This document shows, piece after piece, positions 11,785 to 25,450 of a stretch of 64,000 bases of DNA. Made by a program: the position numbers and the translations under genes. The notes beneath the pieces were generated by a model that had not been told where the DNA came from, made no database searches, and saw only the letters and a program-made list of their open reading frames with translations. Within the stretch, counting starts at the first letter, position 1. Each line of letters begins with the position of its first letter. The DNA is from Gavia stellata (Eukaryota > Chordata > Aves > Gaviiformes > Gaviidae), in contig NC_082608.1 of NCBI RefSeq assembly GCF_030936135.1, forward strand, positions 9,889,535 to 9,953,534, written 5' to 3'.

Positions 11785-11870
11785 TTCCTGTACTTTTATT
11801 AGCCAAGCTGGGGAGCTCAGCACTGGGATTAGAGCCTGGGGCTCCTGGCTTCTGGCCTGCTGAACACATG
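11785..11870 (+). repeat. Possible old SINE relic
   Basis: The stretch around CACTGGGATTAGAGCCTGGG followed by GCTCCTGGCTTCTGGCCTG is similar to the tail region of MIR-like SINEs ('gggattagaaccctgg...ctcctggctcccag'). The relic is decayed and was judged by eye. Confidence 0.35.
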
Positions 11871-14259
11871 GGTTTTACATCACGGGCTGTGCTGTTACAG
11901 CCCAGCCTGGAGTTTTCCAGCCTGATTCTATCTCCAGTGCATTAATGGGGCATTTCCTGATGGTTTGGGTTTTTTCTTTTCTGAGCTAAATAAATGCCTT
12001 ACCAGGGATTCATTAAAGTTTGAAAACCCATGCGACTAGGAAGAGCGGTAGCTTGAATGCTCCCTTTGGAAAAACAGCTGCAGGATGGGGATCTTGTGGG
12101 GTCACATCCTTTTCCTGAAAGGGTGCTAGGCATGATGTGTGGGGATCAGCTGCCAGGAGGGGTTCCTTGCTCAGCCCCTGCTTGACGGTGTCATGACCCA
12201 AAGGGCACAGCACCGCGCAGCCGTCCCCGCTGCGCACCAGCCTTGGCACTGCCCGACCCCGGGGTGTGCTGGTTGAGGAAATCGGACTGGGTGAAAACTG
12301 CTCCTTCTGCTCCCTCGAGCAGAAACTGGAGCCCAGGCAGTTTTAGAAAAACACGAGTTTTCTGGCCCTCAGCAACACGGGTTCCTTTTCAGCCGGGCAC
12401 ACAAGAGCAAGAGGACAGTCCCCGTAGCTGTCGGGAGCAAGAAGAACACTAGTGCACTGAACGTGGAAAGCAAAACTAGAATGTTAGCATCAGACCTGCT
12501 GAAACCGCTGGGTATTCTCCAGCAAAGAGACAGGAAAAGAGAGTTAAGGGCCATGCAGTGAGGCAATCCCCTTCTGCTCTCCCAAGTTGGTACGAAGGTG
12601 AGGAGAAGGACGGCACTGCTGTAGCAGCCAGTCACAAAAGCTGAAGGGAAGGTAAGGGGGAGGTTTGCTCTGTGAATACACCGAAAAGAAAGGATCAAAG
12701 AGGTCCAATGAAAGACGTATGCTCCGCTGTCCCAAGGCACAGCCAAGGCACACCACGAACTCCGTAGCACGGTGCTGACTCAGCAGTTCACAAGCATTCG
12801 GAGGCAGCGGGGTGAAGCGAGCCAGCTTCACGGTCAGATTCTTGCTCCCAGTTACTCAAACACTTAGTTTTTATCCAAGCAGGAGTTCCGGCTCTGCCAC
12901 AGGCCACGGCCTCTTCCGACTCACTGCTGCTGCAAGGCAGTTTCTCATGTTTCTCTGCCTGGGATTTTTGGTGAGCAGGAGGAACGGAGGAGCACAGATG
13001 GTCCTGACTACTGCTGAGCTTTAAAGCGATGTGTCTCCAACGAAAAACACAGGCTTCTGTTTCTGACTCTATCTGCTCCAGGCCGTGTTGGCAGGAAGAA
13101 CATGTTACAGTACTGTCAGTTCCATGGTGGACATGATACGGCAAAACAGCTCCAAGGAACTCTTGCCTGAGACCTGAGAGCTGGAGATGCTCTCCAGAGG
13201 ACCTGGGGAGGAGCGCTGCGCTCCAGGGAAGCGCAGGCTGCACACCATGGCGTAAAGCACAGGGGAGCAACACACAGCCCGGTCTGCTTTACACTGCATG
13301 TCACAGGCAGGAGAACTCCCATCCCAGTGCCACGCACGCGTAGGGGAAAGCGCCTTTCCTGCCCACGCACTTGTTCATAAAACCTCCGAACAGACGCGGC
13401 AGTGGGTGCTGCAGTCCCGAGACGGCAGCTGGAGGAGACGAGGCAGGCAGGGAGGTGATAGTGAGTACTGACGAACGCTGAGCGACTCCCTTTGAAGTTG
13501 GCATTTGACTTCATTTCCAGTAAGGCCCAGAAATGAAACCAAACCATACGCAGGTTTTCCGTAAACCTCTTATCGAGAGGTTCACGGCCAAGAGCGAGTT
13601 ACACAACCTCCCCAGTTTGCTATTGTAGGAAGGGCAGAGAAAAAGGAGGAGGGGAGCTAGAGACAAGGTTTTGCTTTAGGAGAGTGCTCTCGTGCACTGC
13701 CCTCTCTTGCACCGTCAAACCACCCTGGGGCAGAGCATCCGCTGCCAGCAGCGGTCCTGCTGCCCGGGCTGCCCCACGCAGCGAGGGAGCGCTGCACCCC
13801 TGTTTGAGCTTTGTCTCACCTCTCCTTTTTTGTCCTAAAACCAACGTGTTTTGGTGAGAACCTTAGAAAGAAACGGCTTTGAGAAGGGAAAAGCACTAAC
13901 TCAAGGCCAGACAGGCTTTTATTTCTCTAACAGACAGCAACAAGAAAAAAAAGTCACATGGGGTTTTTATCAGAAGAGTTACACATAAGGTAAACCCCGA
14001 CCCTTGGTAGTTTCATACACAAAGGATCTTCCAGAGACACCAGATGGAAAATTAAGTGTGACACTGAGGCCTCTCCACGGACTTGTTCCCCCTCCCATTG
14101 AAGCCCGCAGGAGGAACCATGTCCCCTAACACACATCACATCCCCGTGTAGCCCTTCACCTGTGACAAGCGCCTTACAGAGCATGGCCCAGCTGCGAGAA
14201 GGCAGCAAGGGTGAGCGCCTGTGCTGGGGGAAACCTCTCAGCATCCTGCCTGAGCTGCA

Positions 14260-14530
14260 CATAGAATCATTGAGGTTGGAAAAGACCTTTGGGATCATCG
14301 AGTTCAACCATAAACCTAACACTGCCAAGTCCACCACTAAACCATGTCCCTAAATGCCACATCTACACGTCTTCTAAACACCTCCAGGGACGGTGAGTCC
14401 ACCACTTCCCTGGGCAGCCTGTTCCAATGCTTGACAACCCTTTCAGCCAAAAGCGATTTTTGCCTAAGATCCAATCTAAACCTCCCCTGGTGCAACTTGG
14501 GGATGTTTCCTCTCATCTGTTCCGTCACCC
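14260..14530 (-). mobile_element. CR1 LINE 3' fragment
   Basis: In reverse orientation the fragment opens with ATAGAATCATTGAGGTTGG and AAAGACCTTTGGGATCATCG, the complement of the CR1 3' end. It continues into the C-terminal codons of ORF2: on the minus strand the peptide ends HWNRLPREVVDSPSLEVF, the usual CR1 ORF2 terminus. It is 5'-truncated near 14530-14600, where similarity fades. The copy is not functional. Confidence 0.9.
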
Positions 14531-17500
14531 TGCGTGCGGCACGCTGGCTCTGCACATTGCCGCAGAACAAGCCCTGTGCCCGGGAGCGCACACCAGGAGA
14601 GCAGCGCTTACGGGAGCACCGCTTAGAGTCGTCCTCAGCTGTCCTGACAGCTCAAGTGGCCGACCAGCTCAGATACTGTAGCGCGAGCCAGCAAACCAAA
14701 CCCACAAACCAGAGCCACCAGCACCCAGGTCACAACTACCTGGTTTCCATCAAAGTCTCTGACTTGAGGAGCGTTCGCTCAGCAGCAAGTTTCAGGCAAA
14801 CCAAACTGAGTCTCTAGCTCCTTTTAAAAAATGGCCTTGAGCATGCTTGTTTACTGACCAGCCTCTAAGAGCCGGGCAGCCCAGCAAGGTTTCACTGTGC
14901 GTGGCTTTTTTAGTCCAAAGGTATTTCATGCACTCCCGTAAGACTTTGCACGCCCTTTGCAGCCCAGCCCTGCTCCCCAGCGGTACCAGAGCAAGCACTC
15001 CGGTCCAGCCTCCATGGCTGGGGCCGCGGAAGCGGGGGAGCTGCCCCAGCATCTTCCCCCGGCGCAGCTCCAGCCAGGAGGGAGCCTCACGCCACTTGCA
15101 GGGGTGTCTTCTCTCCGAGGAGAGGCTGTTTTTCACTGGCTGGGCAGGATCCAGCTGCTCTCCCTGACACACTCCTCACACAGCTGACTCTCCTGAATCA
15201 CCCCAGTGGAGCGGAGGGAGGAGCGACGCTGTGCGTTAACCCTGCAAAGGCCTCTGCAGCAGAGCTTTCTGCTGCGGTTCGTGCAGAGGAGATGCCGTAC
15301 CCCCCAAACCTCAGCAAAGCCAGGCTGGTGTCAGTCACACAGGTCCCGTGGCTGGGGAGGACTTGCCCCGTGGGGTGTCAGGCTGCAGCCACGTTTGTTC
15401 TTTCTGCCAGTACCTACAACTCCCGCAGGCCAGCAGGCTGGGCAAGCCCCTGTACCGCTGCTGGGTCCCAGCGGGCACTCGGGGTGTCACAGGCTGCAGC
15501 CATCTGTTCGCAAGGAAACAGCCTGATGATGAGAGGTTCTACGAAATCCACCGGTAAAGAGCTACGGTGTTAATCTGGGGAGGATGACAAATGGAGACTG
15601 TCACACTGTGCTATTTCAAAACTTCAGCAGTACCACTGCTGCCCCTACAGTACAGCAGTTAGAGGTGTGTTACCTTCATAAAAACGGGGTCTGCAATGCA
15701 GCTGGTGTAGCTCCTGAGCAAGGCAGCCCCTCGCAGCACACCTCTGGAGCCCAAAGACAGCCCTTTCTGGAGCAGCAGCGCTGCAAGCAGCCTGGCAAGC
15801 ACTAAGCAAGCATCCCTCACACCAGCTGACCTTCCCTCTCCTCGGGGACATGCAATAGCCAAAGCCCAGCACATGGCTGTGTCACAGAAGGGATTCTAAA
15901 GGATATGTTTGTTGGTTTAGACCTTACGAGTTGGAGACAGACTGCTAAAAATAGGGTTACTCCTCCACACAGCTTCTCCCATTTCAGCACCCTCATCACT
16001 CAGGAGAACCATCTGGGCAATCCATGAAGCATGGGCGAGCCCCCAGGATTGCAACTCCTCTTCCCCTTGGGAGATGGGGGAAGGGTCCTGTGCTGGAAGC
16101 AGGCAGAGGAGCTGGTCATTACACAAGCACGAGTGATGCAGCTCCCCAGACGCAAGCTTTCACAGGCAGCTCCAGAAGCAGATGTGGTGCTAACAGCTGT
16201 TTGGAGCACAGCAGGCTGATCTATCTCCAGCACAGCTCTGCCTCCCACCCAGCAGCACTTGAGCTTTCTCCTCCCTGCCCATCCTCCCCCACCAGAATTT
16301 GTCTCCTGTGTTTCGGAGGCTGGGTTTTCCCGGGGCCGGCTCCCCCAGCTATGCCGGTGGGACGCCTGCTGCGATGCGGAACACGCTGGAGCTGCCTGAT
16401 GCCCGGCGCAGCGGGCAGGGTGTCCCTCCCAGCTGAACCAGCCCTGCACAGCCGGCACCGCTGCGAGCTGAGGGTTTGCCGACTGCAGGTTCAGAAAGAA
16501 CAGCAAGATGGGGGAAGACAAGGAGCTTTTTTTTTAGATACGCTTTAAATTAGTTCTGCGACAACACTTAAACATGCAGAAAGAAAACGTGAAGAACTTT
16601 TCAATCAGCATATGACCCATGTAATCTCTCTCTGCAAAACAACTCTCCCTTCTGCAAAACAAAGAAATAGCATGGCCATACCTTAATACAACTTCCACTG
16701 TATGGGAATGTGAATAAAGGAGCTTTCCTGCTTTAAAAATACTGCCTAGTGATTTGGATTCTGGTGGCACAGAGATATTTTCTGCTTGATGCAAGCAATA
16801 AAGACATTTGGTTTAATTTTTAAGCTGATACTGCAATTTTAAGAATGTGAAATAACTGATAGCAGCTGATGGACCGAAAGAGGTTAGGTTTCCTACCTCT
16901 GCTTAATCACTTGTTTGGACATGGGAAAGTGTTCAGGGAGGAAGGCTTGCACAAAGGCAAATGGGCAGGTCTTCCGCTATCACAGGAAAACCCTTTTGTA
17001 CAACATGAAGCGTGCCACGCTGTTTTCAGAACACAATTGCTTGGCAGCACATACGTCACGTCTTACTTGCAACAGCACATATGTTGGCACAACACTGCAG
17101 AAATTGTGTGCTGCATATGTTTGGGATAACATATGAAAGCAGTCTTAATGAACCAAAGCCAGAGTTCACCTACCCCAAAATGATGAGGGTTGGCGTGTAA
17201 GAGGCACCTATAGAGCAATACTTCCACTGGTTTAGTCTCTTGTCAGCCCGTGGTGAGAAACTTCTCAAGGCAGTGGTTGATTCTGGACTGGTGTGTTTAA
17301 TAGTCCTCGCTGCCATCAGCCTACCTAATCACTTTCTGAACACATTTTTGTTTTGGCACCTAGAGCATCCTGTGCCAGTTAGCTCCACAATTCCCTGTTA
17401 CACTGTGTGAACAAGCACTTCCCTTCACCGCCGCCAGTTCAGCGGGTGCACCCTGCTTTCTGTGCCACGGTATTGTTCCTCCTGTTCATCTCTGTGCCAT

Positions 17501-17569
17501 TCACAGCCATGACCAAAGCTCTCCCCATTAGTGTCTTTTCCAGTTTGCACAGTTTTAAACTAGCCCATC

Positions 17570-17945
17570 TCTCTGCACAGATGCCCTCCCCTACCGTGTT
17601 ATCCTTCTCTGTATCCTCCCTAGCTCTACAATGACCTTTTTGGCTCAAGGACTAACCAGAGTGGATCAAGCAGACTGCACAGACTATTCAACATGTGGCT
17701 GCGACCTGGATTCCTTCAGCGACATAACAACATTTACTGCCCTCTTCTCAGTTTCCTTTCCCATCTGTCCTAACCTTCTTGTTGCCTTCTGACCTGCTGC
17801 TGAGCACTGAGCTTGTATTGTCAGAAATCTGTCCACAGTGACCTCAAGGTCTTTCCTGAGAGAAAGTAGGTCACTCGGAGCCCAGCACTGTGACCATATA
17901 ATCAGGGTTATCTTTCTTCTGGGGACATTTACCAATACTAACCAT
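17570..17945 (-). mobile_element. Ancient CR1-type LINE relic
   Basis: The plus-strand text follows the complement of the older CR1 consensus over several hundred bases: GCTGCGACCTGGATTCCTTC, then a segment on lowercase 'ttctgacctgctgctgagca', then GTCCACAGTGACCTCAAGGT, then TAATCAGGGTTATC. These segments are in the order found in old CR1/L3-like elements. Divergence is much higher than in the CR1 copies at 14260, 30927, 33583 and 56235, so this insertion is older. Edges are approximate. Confidence 0.65.
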
Positions 17946-20424
17946 ACCTGCCGTTCTCCTGGCTGCTGGCTCACATCGATGCTGGCAGCTGATGGCAGGC
18001 GCTGCGGTGCTGTGGGCAGCTGGCTTCGCTGCCCAGAAAACCTTGCAGTTAAGGTAGGGCACCCTCTCTATTCCTTCGCATGTCAGCACAGCACATGCGC
18101 GCAGTGTCACCTTGTTTTCCTCTGCAACCAGTACGATACTGGAAGTACAACACGGTGCCAGCTGCACAGAAACTGGGGCTCGTCAGTTAAGCACAGCAGT
18201 GCCCGGGTGTAACTCGGTGGCACTGGGCCTGCATCCTCTGGGCAGGGTTAGGGGATGGTGGAGGCCATATGCATGGATGGAAACTGAGCTGCTGAAAAAC
18301 ACTGGAGCCACTTTGTTAACCACTTGGCATCGTGCTGCTTTGCATGAATGTTTGAGGTTCCCAGAGATGCACTAAGGCGAACCAAAAGACACAGGGCAGC
18401 TTTGAAGCTGGCTCAGTTGTTGGGGTGTAAGCAGCCGGGAGTTGGTTAATTGATTTCCTGATTGCTATCTGAAGACACCATCCAATTTTTGTTTATTACA
18501 TAACAATACAGTACAGTTAAATTATGTGCAGTAGAAATCCATACCTTTGTCACAAGGCTGTGTGGCAGCTTAATTAGTTAGTATCAGCAGAGCACTTTGA
18601 AGACGTAAAGCGCTACAAGAGTGCTCCTTATTATCCTTGTTGCTACTTATCTTTGGTGGCGCAATCTGAGGGCTAATCTTCACCCTATACTCACAGGGGA
18701 TGTGCTGCCGCCATTGCCAGCAGCCGCAGTCCCACAGGGCTGGGCCGGGGACATGAAAGCCCAAAATTAGGATTAGACTCAGTGGCAGCACAGGCTCCTG
18801 CAGAGTTGAACTTCAGAGACAGCAGAAAGCCTCAAGTATGCAGGCGGCTGCCAGGCGAGGGGAGGATGTTCGCTGTGGTTATGGAACAAATATTTTTATA
18901 CACAGATTCCTGGAGAGAATGGCTGGGAAAAAGCAAGCAAGCCCCTTTTATGGAAACCAACAAAATCAGATCCAAGAGCCTGCCTTGCCAGCACCCTATT
19001 TAGCATTTTATTACTGACTTTGTTCCTGCACAAGCAATTAATAAACTGCAGGTTGGTCAAAAGTCTGCTGCGTGAACTTTAGCTCATGGACAGGCACCGA
19101 GCATGCAGCCGATTCCTACTGATACTCCAGCAAGTCTTCTGCTTTAACGCAGTATTTGCTAAACTGTTTTGCCCTGTCCCCTGCCTTCCTGAGTAATGTG
19201 AAGCATTTGCTCTTGCACTCCATCTCTCCCAGTCCCAGCTGTTGCATCTTTTGTATCCTTTGCTGCTCTAAAGGGAGCAAGTCTTCAATTTAGGATTTTG
19301 GAAGATCTGGTCACGTAGGGCTTAAAAAATTAACTTGGAAGGGCAAGATGGAGAAGTTAGATGCCCCCCTCATTTTGGCCTGAAAGAGTAGGATTCTTAG
19401 AGCCAGAGAGGTGTGAGTAAATGCAGACGGCAGTTAGAGCTGCCCTAGCCTGCCTTTCTCCTTGCAGAAAGCTTCCATTACTATCAAACAGAATTGCTTG
19501 CCAGGGAGAGGGCAGAAAACTATCCCTTGGCACAGTTAGCTGGGTGAGAACAAATAATCATGTTGGAAATGCATACAAATATAAGGAGAATGTGCTTACC
19601 TACAATTCTGCACCCAGGATAGGCTTTACCCACTGGCTCACACGCTTCAGCAGGAGACACGGATCTCCTCCAGCTCCAAGGGAATGCTGGTGCCTGGGGA
19701 GGTATGGTCAGGGCTACGCACACCCCTGCCCCAGTTCCATGATCTCTCTCATCGGGAGCCCTCCTATCTCTGTTAGTGTTCAGGGGCTGATTCTGACTCA
19801 GCTGGGTGATTCTCTGATTAATTTGTAATAACATCTCAACACATGGAGCTGCTCAGGGAGCTGCAGCGGGGTGAGGTAAAAACAAGACCTTCAAAGCTTT
19901 TGATTTGTTAGATCAGTTTTGACCCCAAATTACATAGATTATTCATCATATCTTATTGACTGATACAGAAATAACAAACCCTTCATGCTGTCTTCAGATT
20001 ACACGTACAAAGGAATATCTGAGAGTGCTCTACTCCAAAGCACCTGCCAGAGCACAGGAAAGATCTAATTTCACTCTAAATCATTCCCGCCCACTAAGGC
20101 TGAGCAGGAAATAAGGAATACAAAACATTTGCATCCTGTTAGACACTCCTATGTGGGGTATAATTAGTTAAGGTCAAACACCAGTGTAAATCTTTCATTC
20201 CCCTGCAACAAAGAAAGTAGCTACATTTCACGACCTAGCAGTTTCCTCTTCATCCCCATTGCTGTGAGCCTTTACTAACATTTATTACATTCCTCCTTCT
20301 TCGATTCTCATGTCCTGACTGCAGGATCGGAGGGTGGTTAGCTGCATAATAGTGCTATTACGTTTTTGTAACACACCATTTCCTATGGATAGATTGCAAA
20401 GCGTTTAACAAAAAATGCATTCCG

Positions 20425-20500
20425 AATGAGATGGGAAGTTACTCAAGGTCACCCAGCAAACAAGCAGAAGAGCCAGCGAAGACGATACCTCTTCCGAGGC
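20425..20500 (+). repeat. Possible MIR-like SINE relic
   Basis: The sequence AGTTACTCAAGGTCACCCAG followed by CAAACAAGCAGAAGAGCCAG resembles the conserved 'acttgcccaaggtcacacagc...gcagagc' section of MIR. It is short and diverged. Confidence 0.4.
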
Positions 20501-22424
20501 TCAGCAAAATGGGCTTTCCACCAAGCCATGCTGCTGTACCTGCTGACAGCTGAAGCGTTGTCTTTGTTGGAAGATTAGCAGTGACACTAGATGAAACCAC
20601 ACCATTCTGAGGGAATTGCAAAGGTACAGATGTTCAAACACAGTGTCTTTACTGAATGTTGAAAGCTGTAATGTTCATTTTTGCCTAATCCTTCCTGCTG
20701 AACAGTCATCCAAAGAAATGAATGCCTTCATTTTTGCAGACTTCAGAATAATTTTATATATTTACCTCTTAGGCTCTTCTGGAATTCATAAATCACACTT
20801 AATGAGAAGTATTAGCACACACTTACTGCAATTATGTGATGAATGTTTGATTTCTGGCTTACTGCCTGAAAAATACATAGATTTCTGTGATCTCTAGAAA
20901 GGTAAAGATGAAACCTCATGTTTTAATTAGGGGCTAATAGCTTTAGTTCACTCCAATGCAAAGGCCTTTGGTTTTTTAAAAGCTTTCCAACCCAGCTGAA
21001 AGTCTGCTATTCAATTAGTCTGGAGTTATACATCAGCTGGTCAAGCAATGACAGCCTTTCTAAGAAGCTAGTGCTTTCTCCATAAGAGCTTTAACTCTGG
21101 GGAAAAAATGCATTGCTTTTACACCCTTTGGCTGCACCGGTGCTGCTAAACTGCTGGTGGAGACCGAGCTCAGCAGGTCCTATCACTGCAGCTATGCAGG
21201 ATTAAACCCCTGAGTCTGCCTGTGTTTCACTAGTGAGCACTCCTGGAGCTGCTGCGACACTGTGAGGGAAAAATGGAAGAATTGAATTTCCACACGAATC
21301 TGCATAGTTTTTAACAGAAATATTAAGATTGGCATAAATGCTGTATGACGGGAAATACGTGTGTGTGAAAGCACCAGAACAACAATTAGAAGAGAGGCCT
21401 ATGGGGATCGCGAGGGATGCCATTTCATCAAGCGGAGGAACGTGTTGCTGCTGTCGAGCCTCGGAGCCCCCACGCAGGTGAGAGCACAGCACAGATGGCT
21501 CCTGAACAGAAGACCCCGCATTGACAGCAGGACAGTGGTGGAGGTTGCAGCAAATCACATATGCCAGTCCTCCTTCTGATAGCTCAATGGGCTAACAGGA
21601 AGACAATAGCAATAGGATATAAAAGATATCCTAGAGGATATAAAGGATTTATCCAGAAACTTACTTCATCATTGACAATTAAGAAGAAGCTGGGAGATGA
21701 AGCGAGGATTTGACTCGTCCTCCATGTTGTGCACAAGCAATCCTGGTCAGACCGTTTGAGCAGGTATGCCGTGAGAGTATGGCTGTGTAAAATCAAATTG
21801 CTTAATGACTTTGAATAATACAATCCCCTTCCCATTCCATAAGATCTTTCAGTGAGTTTTGTAACACTGATTTCCTATAAACCAACTGAAAGGAGAAAAG
21901 CCGTGCTAACAATGTTGGGTTGCCATCATCCAACTGCTGTCATCTGAAAGAAATAGAAGACACACTGGGTGTGAAAGAAATACAGACACTGGGTCTCAGT
22001 AGCTTTATGCTGTGTGTGCTAAACAGAACTTTGCCTCAAAAGAGCAGCTATCCTGGCCCACCTGAGTCCTTTGCAGCACAAGCTTTCCTCCCTAACGAAG
22101 AGGGGAGTGTTACCAGGAGCACGTGACTGCAGCCATTCCACCCGCCCGTGCCCCACACACTGAAGCACATATGGCAGGAGCTAGAAATTGCGAACTACGA
22201 GAGGGGAAAGAAGTTCTGCCAGGGCACAGGGGCCTGTAATGGGGCTACAGTGGACAGTACAACACACCGCACCGCTGGAATCATCTCAAATGATACGGCG
22301 AGAAATCAAATAATAACAACAAAATGCTGGTAGTATCACCCCCCACTGTTACCATCAGTCAGTGGTCATCACCTCGCACAGCCCTCCAGCACTAGCTGGG
22401 TGTGGCCATCACCACCTCACACAA

Positions 22425-22500
22425 AAGCAGCTGAATGGGGAAGCTGGGTGACTGCCCAAAGTCACCCAGCAAACTATTGCCGCAGGACATCGGTCGGCTT
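22425..22500 (+). repeat. Possible MIR-like SINE relic
   Basis: Similar to the relic near 20430: TGACTGCCCAAAGTCACCCA then GCAAACTATTG. It is short, diverged and judged by eye. Confidence 0.35.
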
Positions 22501-25314
22501 CCTTAAACAAACTGCCCTGAGTCAGGCAGCAAAGCACCTCTCCAAACCACCCTGCTCTTCAGAGCCCGCCGGCGCAGGCAGGGGAGCAGCAGCCTCCAGG
22601 GGAACCCCCGCCTCTGGCTTCCCCTGGCCAGGACCCCGACACAGAGGGTTGCACAGCACCCCTTCCCACCAGCAGCCCACGGGAGCCCTCTTTGAGAGAG
22701 ATGGAGACTGTCTCATTTGGGAATGTTCTTCCCCAGCAAAGCCCTCCGTACGTGTGGGTGTGCAGCCCTGGAAGGAGAGGGGCTGTCCTTAGAAAAAACT
22801 GCCCACATAACACTAATCCGTGTTACTTTTCATACTGGAGTAAGAAGTGAGAGCTGATGTGATCAAGACCACGCAAACAAGCTGAGCCAAGAGTCAAAAG
22901 CCACCAGACCCTCCTTCGTGGAGGCGCATACTCTGCAGAACCTCAGCTCTGAGGTTCAAAGCAGCTTTCTGCCTGATCCCCTTGTGGGCGCGTTACCACT
23001 GCTGCTGAGGTTCTTGCTGCCTGCGGTAAACTCAACATTACTCAGTTAATAGGATCTCAGGATTGTTCTGCTTTTACAGTTCTTTGTGCACTCTGGAGTC
23101 AGTGGGTCAATACAGGGAACCCTCTTCCACAGCAGAAGGATCTCACCAAAACCCTTGAAAACCTCCAGTTAATAAGAACTATAGCAACTAATCAAGCAGT
23201 ATCACAGGCACCATGGTGTGCCACCATGGTGCACCACCCTAGCACCCTGCTCCCTACCCTTACTTCAAGGTCTCTGTTGCAATTCTTATGCTTCTCCAGA
23301 GGACCAAGCCTGGAAGCCTCTGCAATGCTGTTGGGAACAGGACCTTTAGGAAGTCTGCACTGTGACAGTGACTAGCAAAAACCAGAATTTTCACAGCCAA
23401 ATACTCCTCGGTCCTGCAGAGTCCATGTGAGCAGCAGTTACACATGGGTCAGTCGTACGTCACAGATAAGCACCACTCCAAAGGCTGTGCAGGTAGAGCT
23501 GCTACAGGTCCAGACTTGAAGGTGATAAAACTAAACAAAGAAATGCAACCTCCTGAAAAACAAGCAGTTATTCTTTACTGGCTTGCCAATTCACCTGTGA
23601 TCAATCAGTCTTTGCAAACTTGGCTGCTGTTCAGCTCACAAAATCCACTTGTCCTTCAGTAATCACGAGGGTGAAACCACCCTCCTCTGCCCGATTGTGT
23701 ATTTTCTCCCTGTAATTAAATATGACATGCAGCTGCAGTAAATATTTGTGCAGTCATAGCTCACATATAATAATCACCAAAAAAACAACTTATCTGGGAA
23801 TGTATATGAATTCTAGTCTAGTCTGTAGCTAGGCTGATATTTCTAACCTAATACAAATTCATTAAAGCCAGGAATTTAACAGACCAAGAGCAAAAAAAGA
23901 AGTTACCCCTACTTTTAATGGAAAAAGATAACTGTGTTATCCATATACTGAGGCAGCCTCGATAGGCTGAATTTAAGAAATAATCTGATTGCCACTAGAT
24001 GGCACATCTCAATTACTAATCCATGTTTGAATTTAGGATTGCTTCTTTTTAAAAAAAAAAAAATATTCCCTGTCTTTGCTAACATAACACTTTATAATCA
24101 TGCTTGCTTTCTATTTTTAAGTCAGACAGCTTAAAAAAAAAAACCCACATAGAAAAAGAAAAACAAACCTAAAAATACACCATCTGCCAGTGAAAATCTA
24201 GCTTGATTGTGTCACATCTACAACCAAACCAGGTTAATAACCAGCATCACAGATGGTTTCTTTATATAAATACGTACATCTCCCCATAGTGACTCTTTCA
24301 GCTGCTTCCCGAAACTGCTGGCACTGCGTTACCTCGTTTCCAAGGCAATAGCTGTGCCTTACACTCAGCCTGGACATTATGCAGCTGGAATGGATTTCAG
24401 AAGATGCCACCCCCTGCCTGTGGCTGTGTCCAATACCAACAAGGGATACAGCAGCGGACAGCCATGTCTCTACCAAAGAGCAGCAACAGATGGATATTAA
24501 TACATGCTCCTGCAGCTGGTCTCTTCCTCAGATGACCAAATCTGCTGAAGGGTTCTTTTAACTTGCCTAAAACCCCACATAAGGCTACAAACCAAATACC
24601 ACGGTGACCTCGATATAATAGCACAGGGCTCTAGTCAAGAACAATAAAGGTGGAATTTGATCTTTCTGCAGCATTCAACAGTGTGAACTGACAGAAACTA
24701 CTGAAATACAAACAACAATACCATTGTAGGGTCCCATGCTTATTCTCCCTTGGTAGTTATGTATCAGGGTCTCCTCAATCAGGAGTGGTTATTTCCTAAT
24801 TCTCGTATGTCCAAACTCACTTGAGATGAACACCTGAGCTGGGTTCTGTTCTTGTTCTATTATAAGCAGCGAATTGTGTTTCGGACGAAACGGCAAACTT
24901 ATTGCTACCACTTTGAACACAGGTACCTGCCACCTTCCAAGAAGTCACATGAGCATCAAACCTGTTAAATAATGATACAGAGAACAAACAGAATTCAATT
25001 CAGTTCTTCCTGGTTCTACTTCAGTCATCTGAAAACCTATGGAAGTTAAATTATTATAATGACTAAAAGTGTGCTATTCTGTGGCACAGACTCTAAAGCT
25101 TCTTGGGAGCTCAGGGGCAACAGGGTTTACAATAACCTAGAGTGGCCCATGCAGAACTCTCAACTACTTGGACCAAACTTCTATTGGTACCCATATGACA
25201 CAAGCCCCCTTCATACAACAGTGAAGGCTGAAAGATTGTAATTAAAACCAGTTTATAATTTCTAAGTGTTAATAAAAAGCATTTGAAAGAATACCTTAAG
25301 AAATAGAGTAACAG

Positions 25315-25450
25315 AGTCCAGGACTAGGACTCACATAGTTTAAGCTCCGTTCATGGCTATGACACTGACACAAGTGATAAAAATCAAGTCACTACCTACA
25401 TTTGGGCTCCAATTTATGAATACCTGTAAAATGGGAGTGATGATAGATGT
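25315..25450 (-). repeat. MIR SINE relic
   Basis: The end reads TATGAATACCTGTAAAATGG followed by GAGTGATGATAG. This is the complement of the MIR core ('cctcatctgtaaaatggggataat'). It is preceded by GTCACTACC and a stretch fitting the rest of the SINE in reverse. Confidence 0.6.

Noticed and set aside
12369-13547. Cluster of minus-strand frames of 130-160 codons
   Set aside because: Sequences are rich in Cys, Ser and Pro with no recognisable motif, and several frames overlap. I see no consistent exon structure. A noncoding transcript is possible but unsupported.
14337-14591. 84-aa minus-strand frame as a host gene
   Set aside because: It is the tail of CR1 ORF2 (HWNRLPREVVDSPSLEVF) joined to unrelated upstream sequence.
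17030-17140. Three CATATG sites and a weak inverted repeat
   Set aside because: The pairing is imperfect and short, and CATATG repeats at this density can occur by chance.
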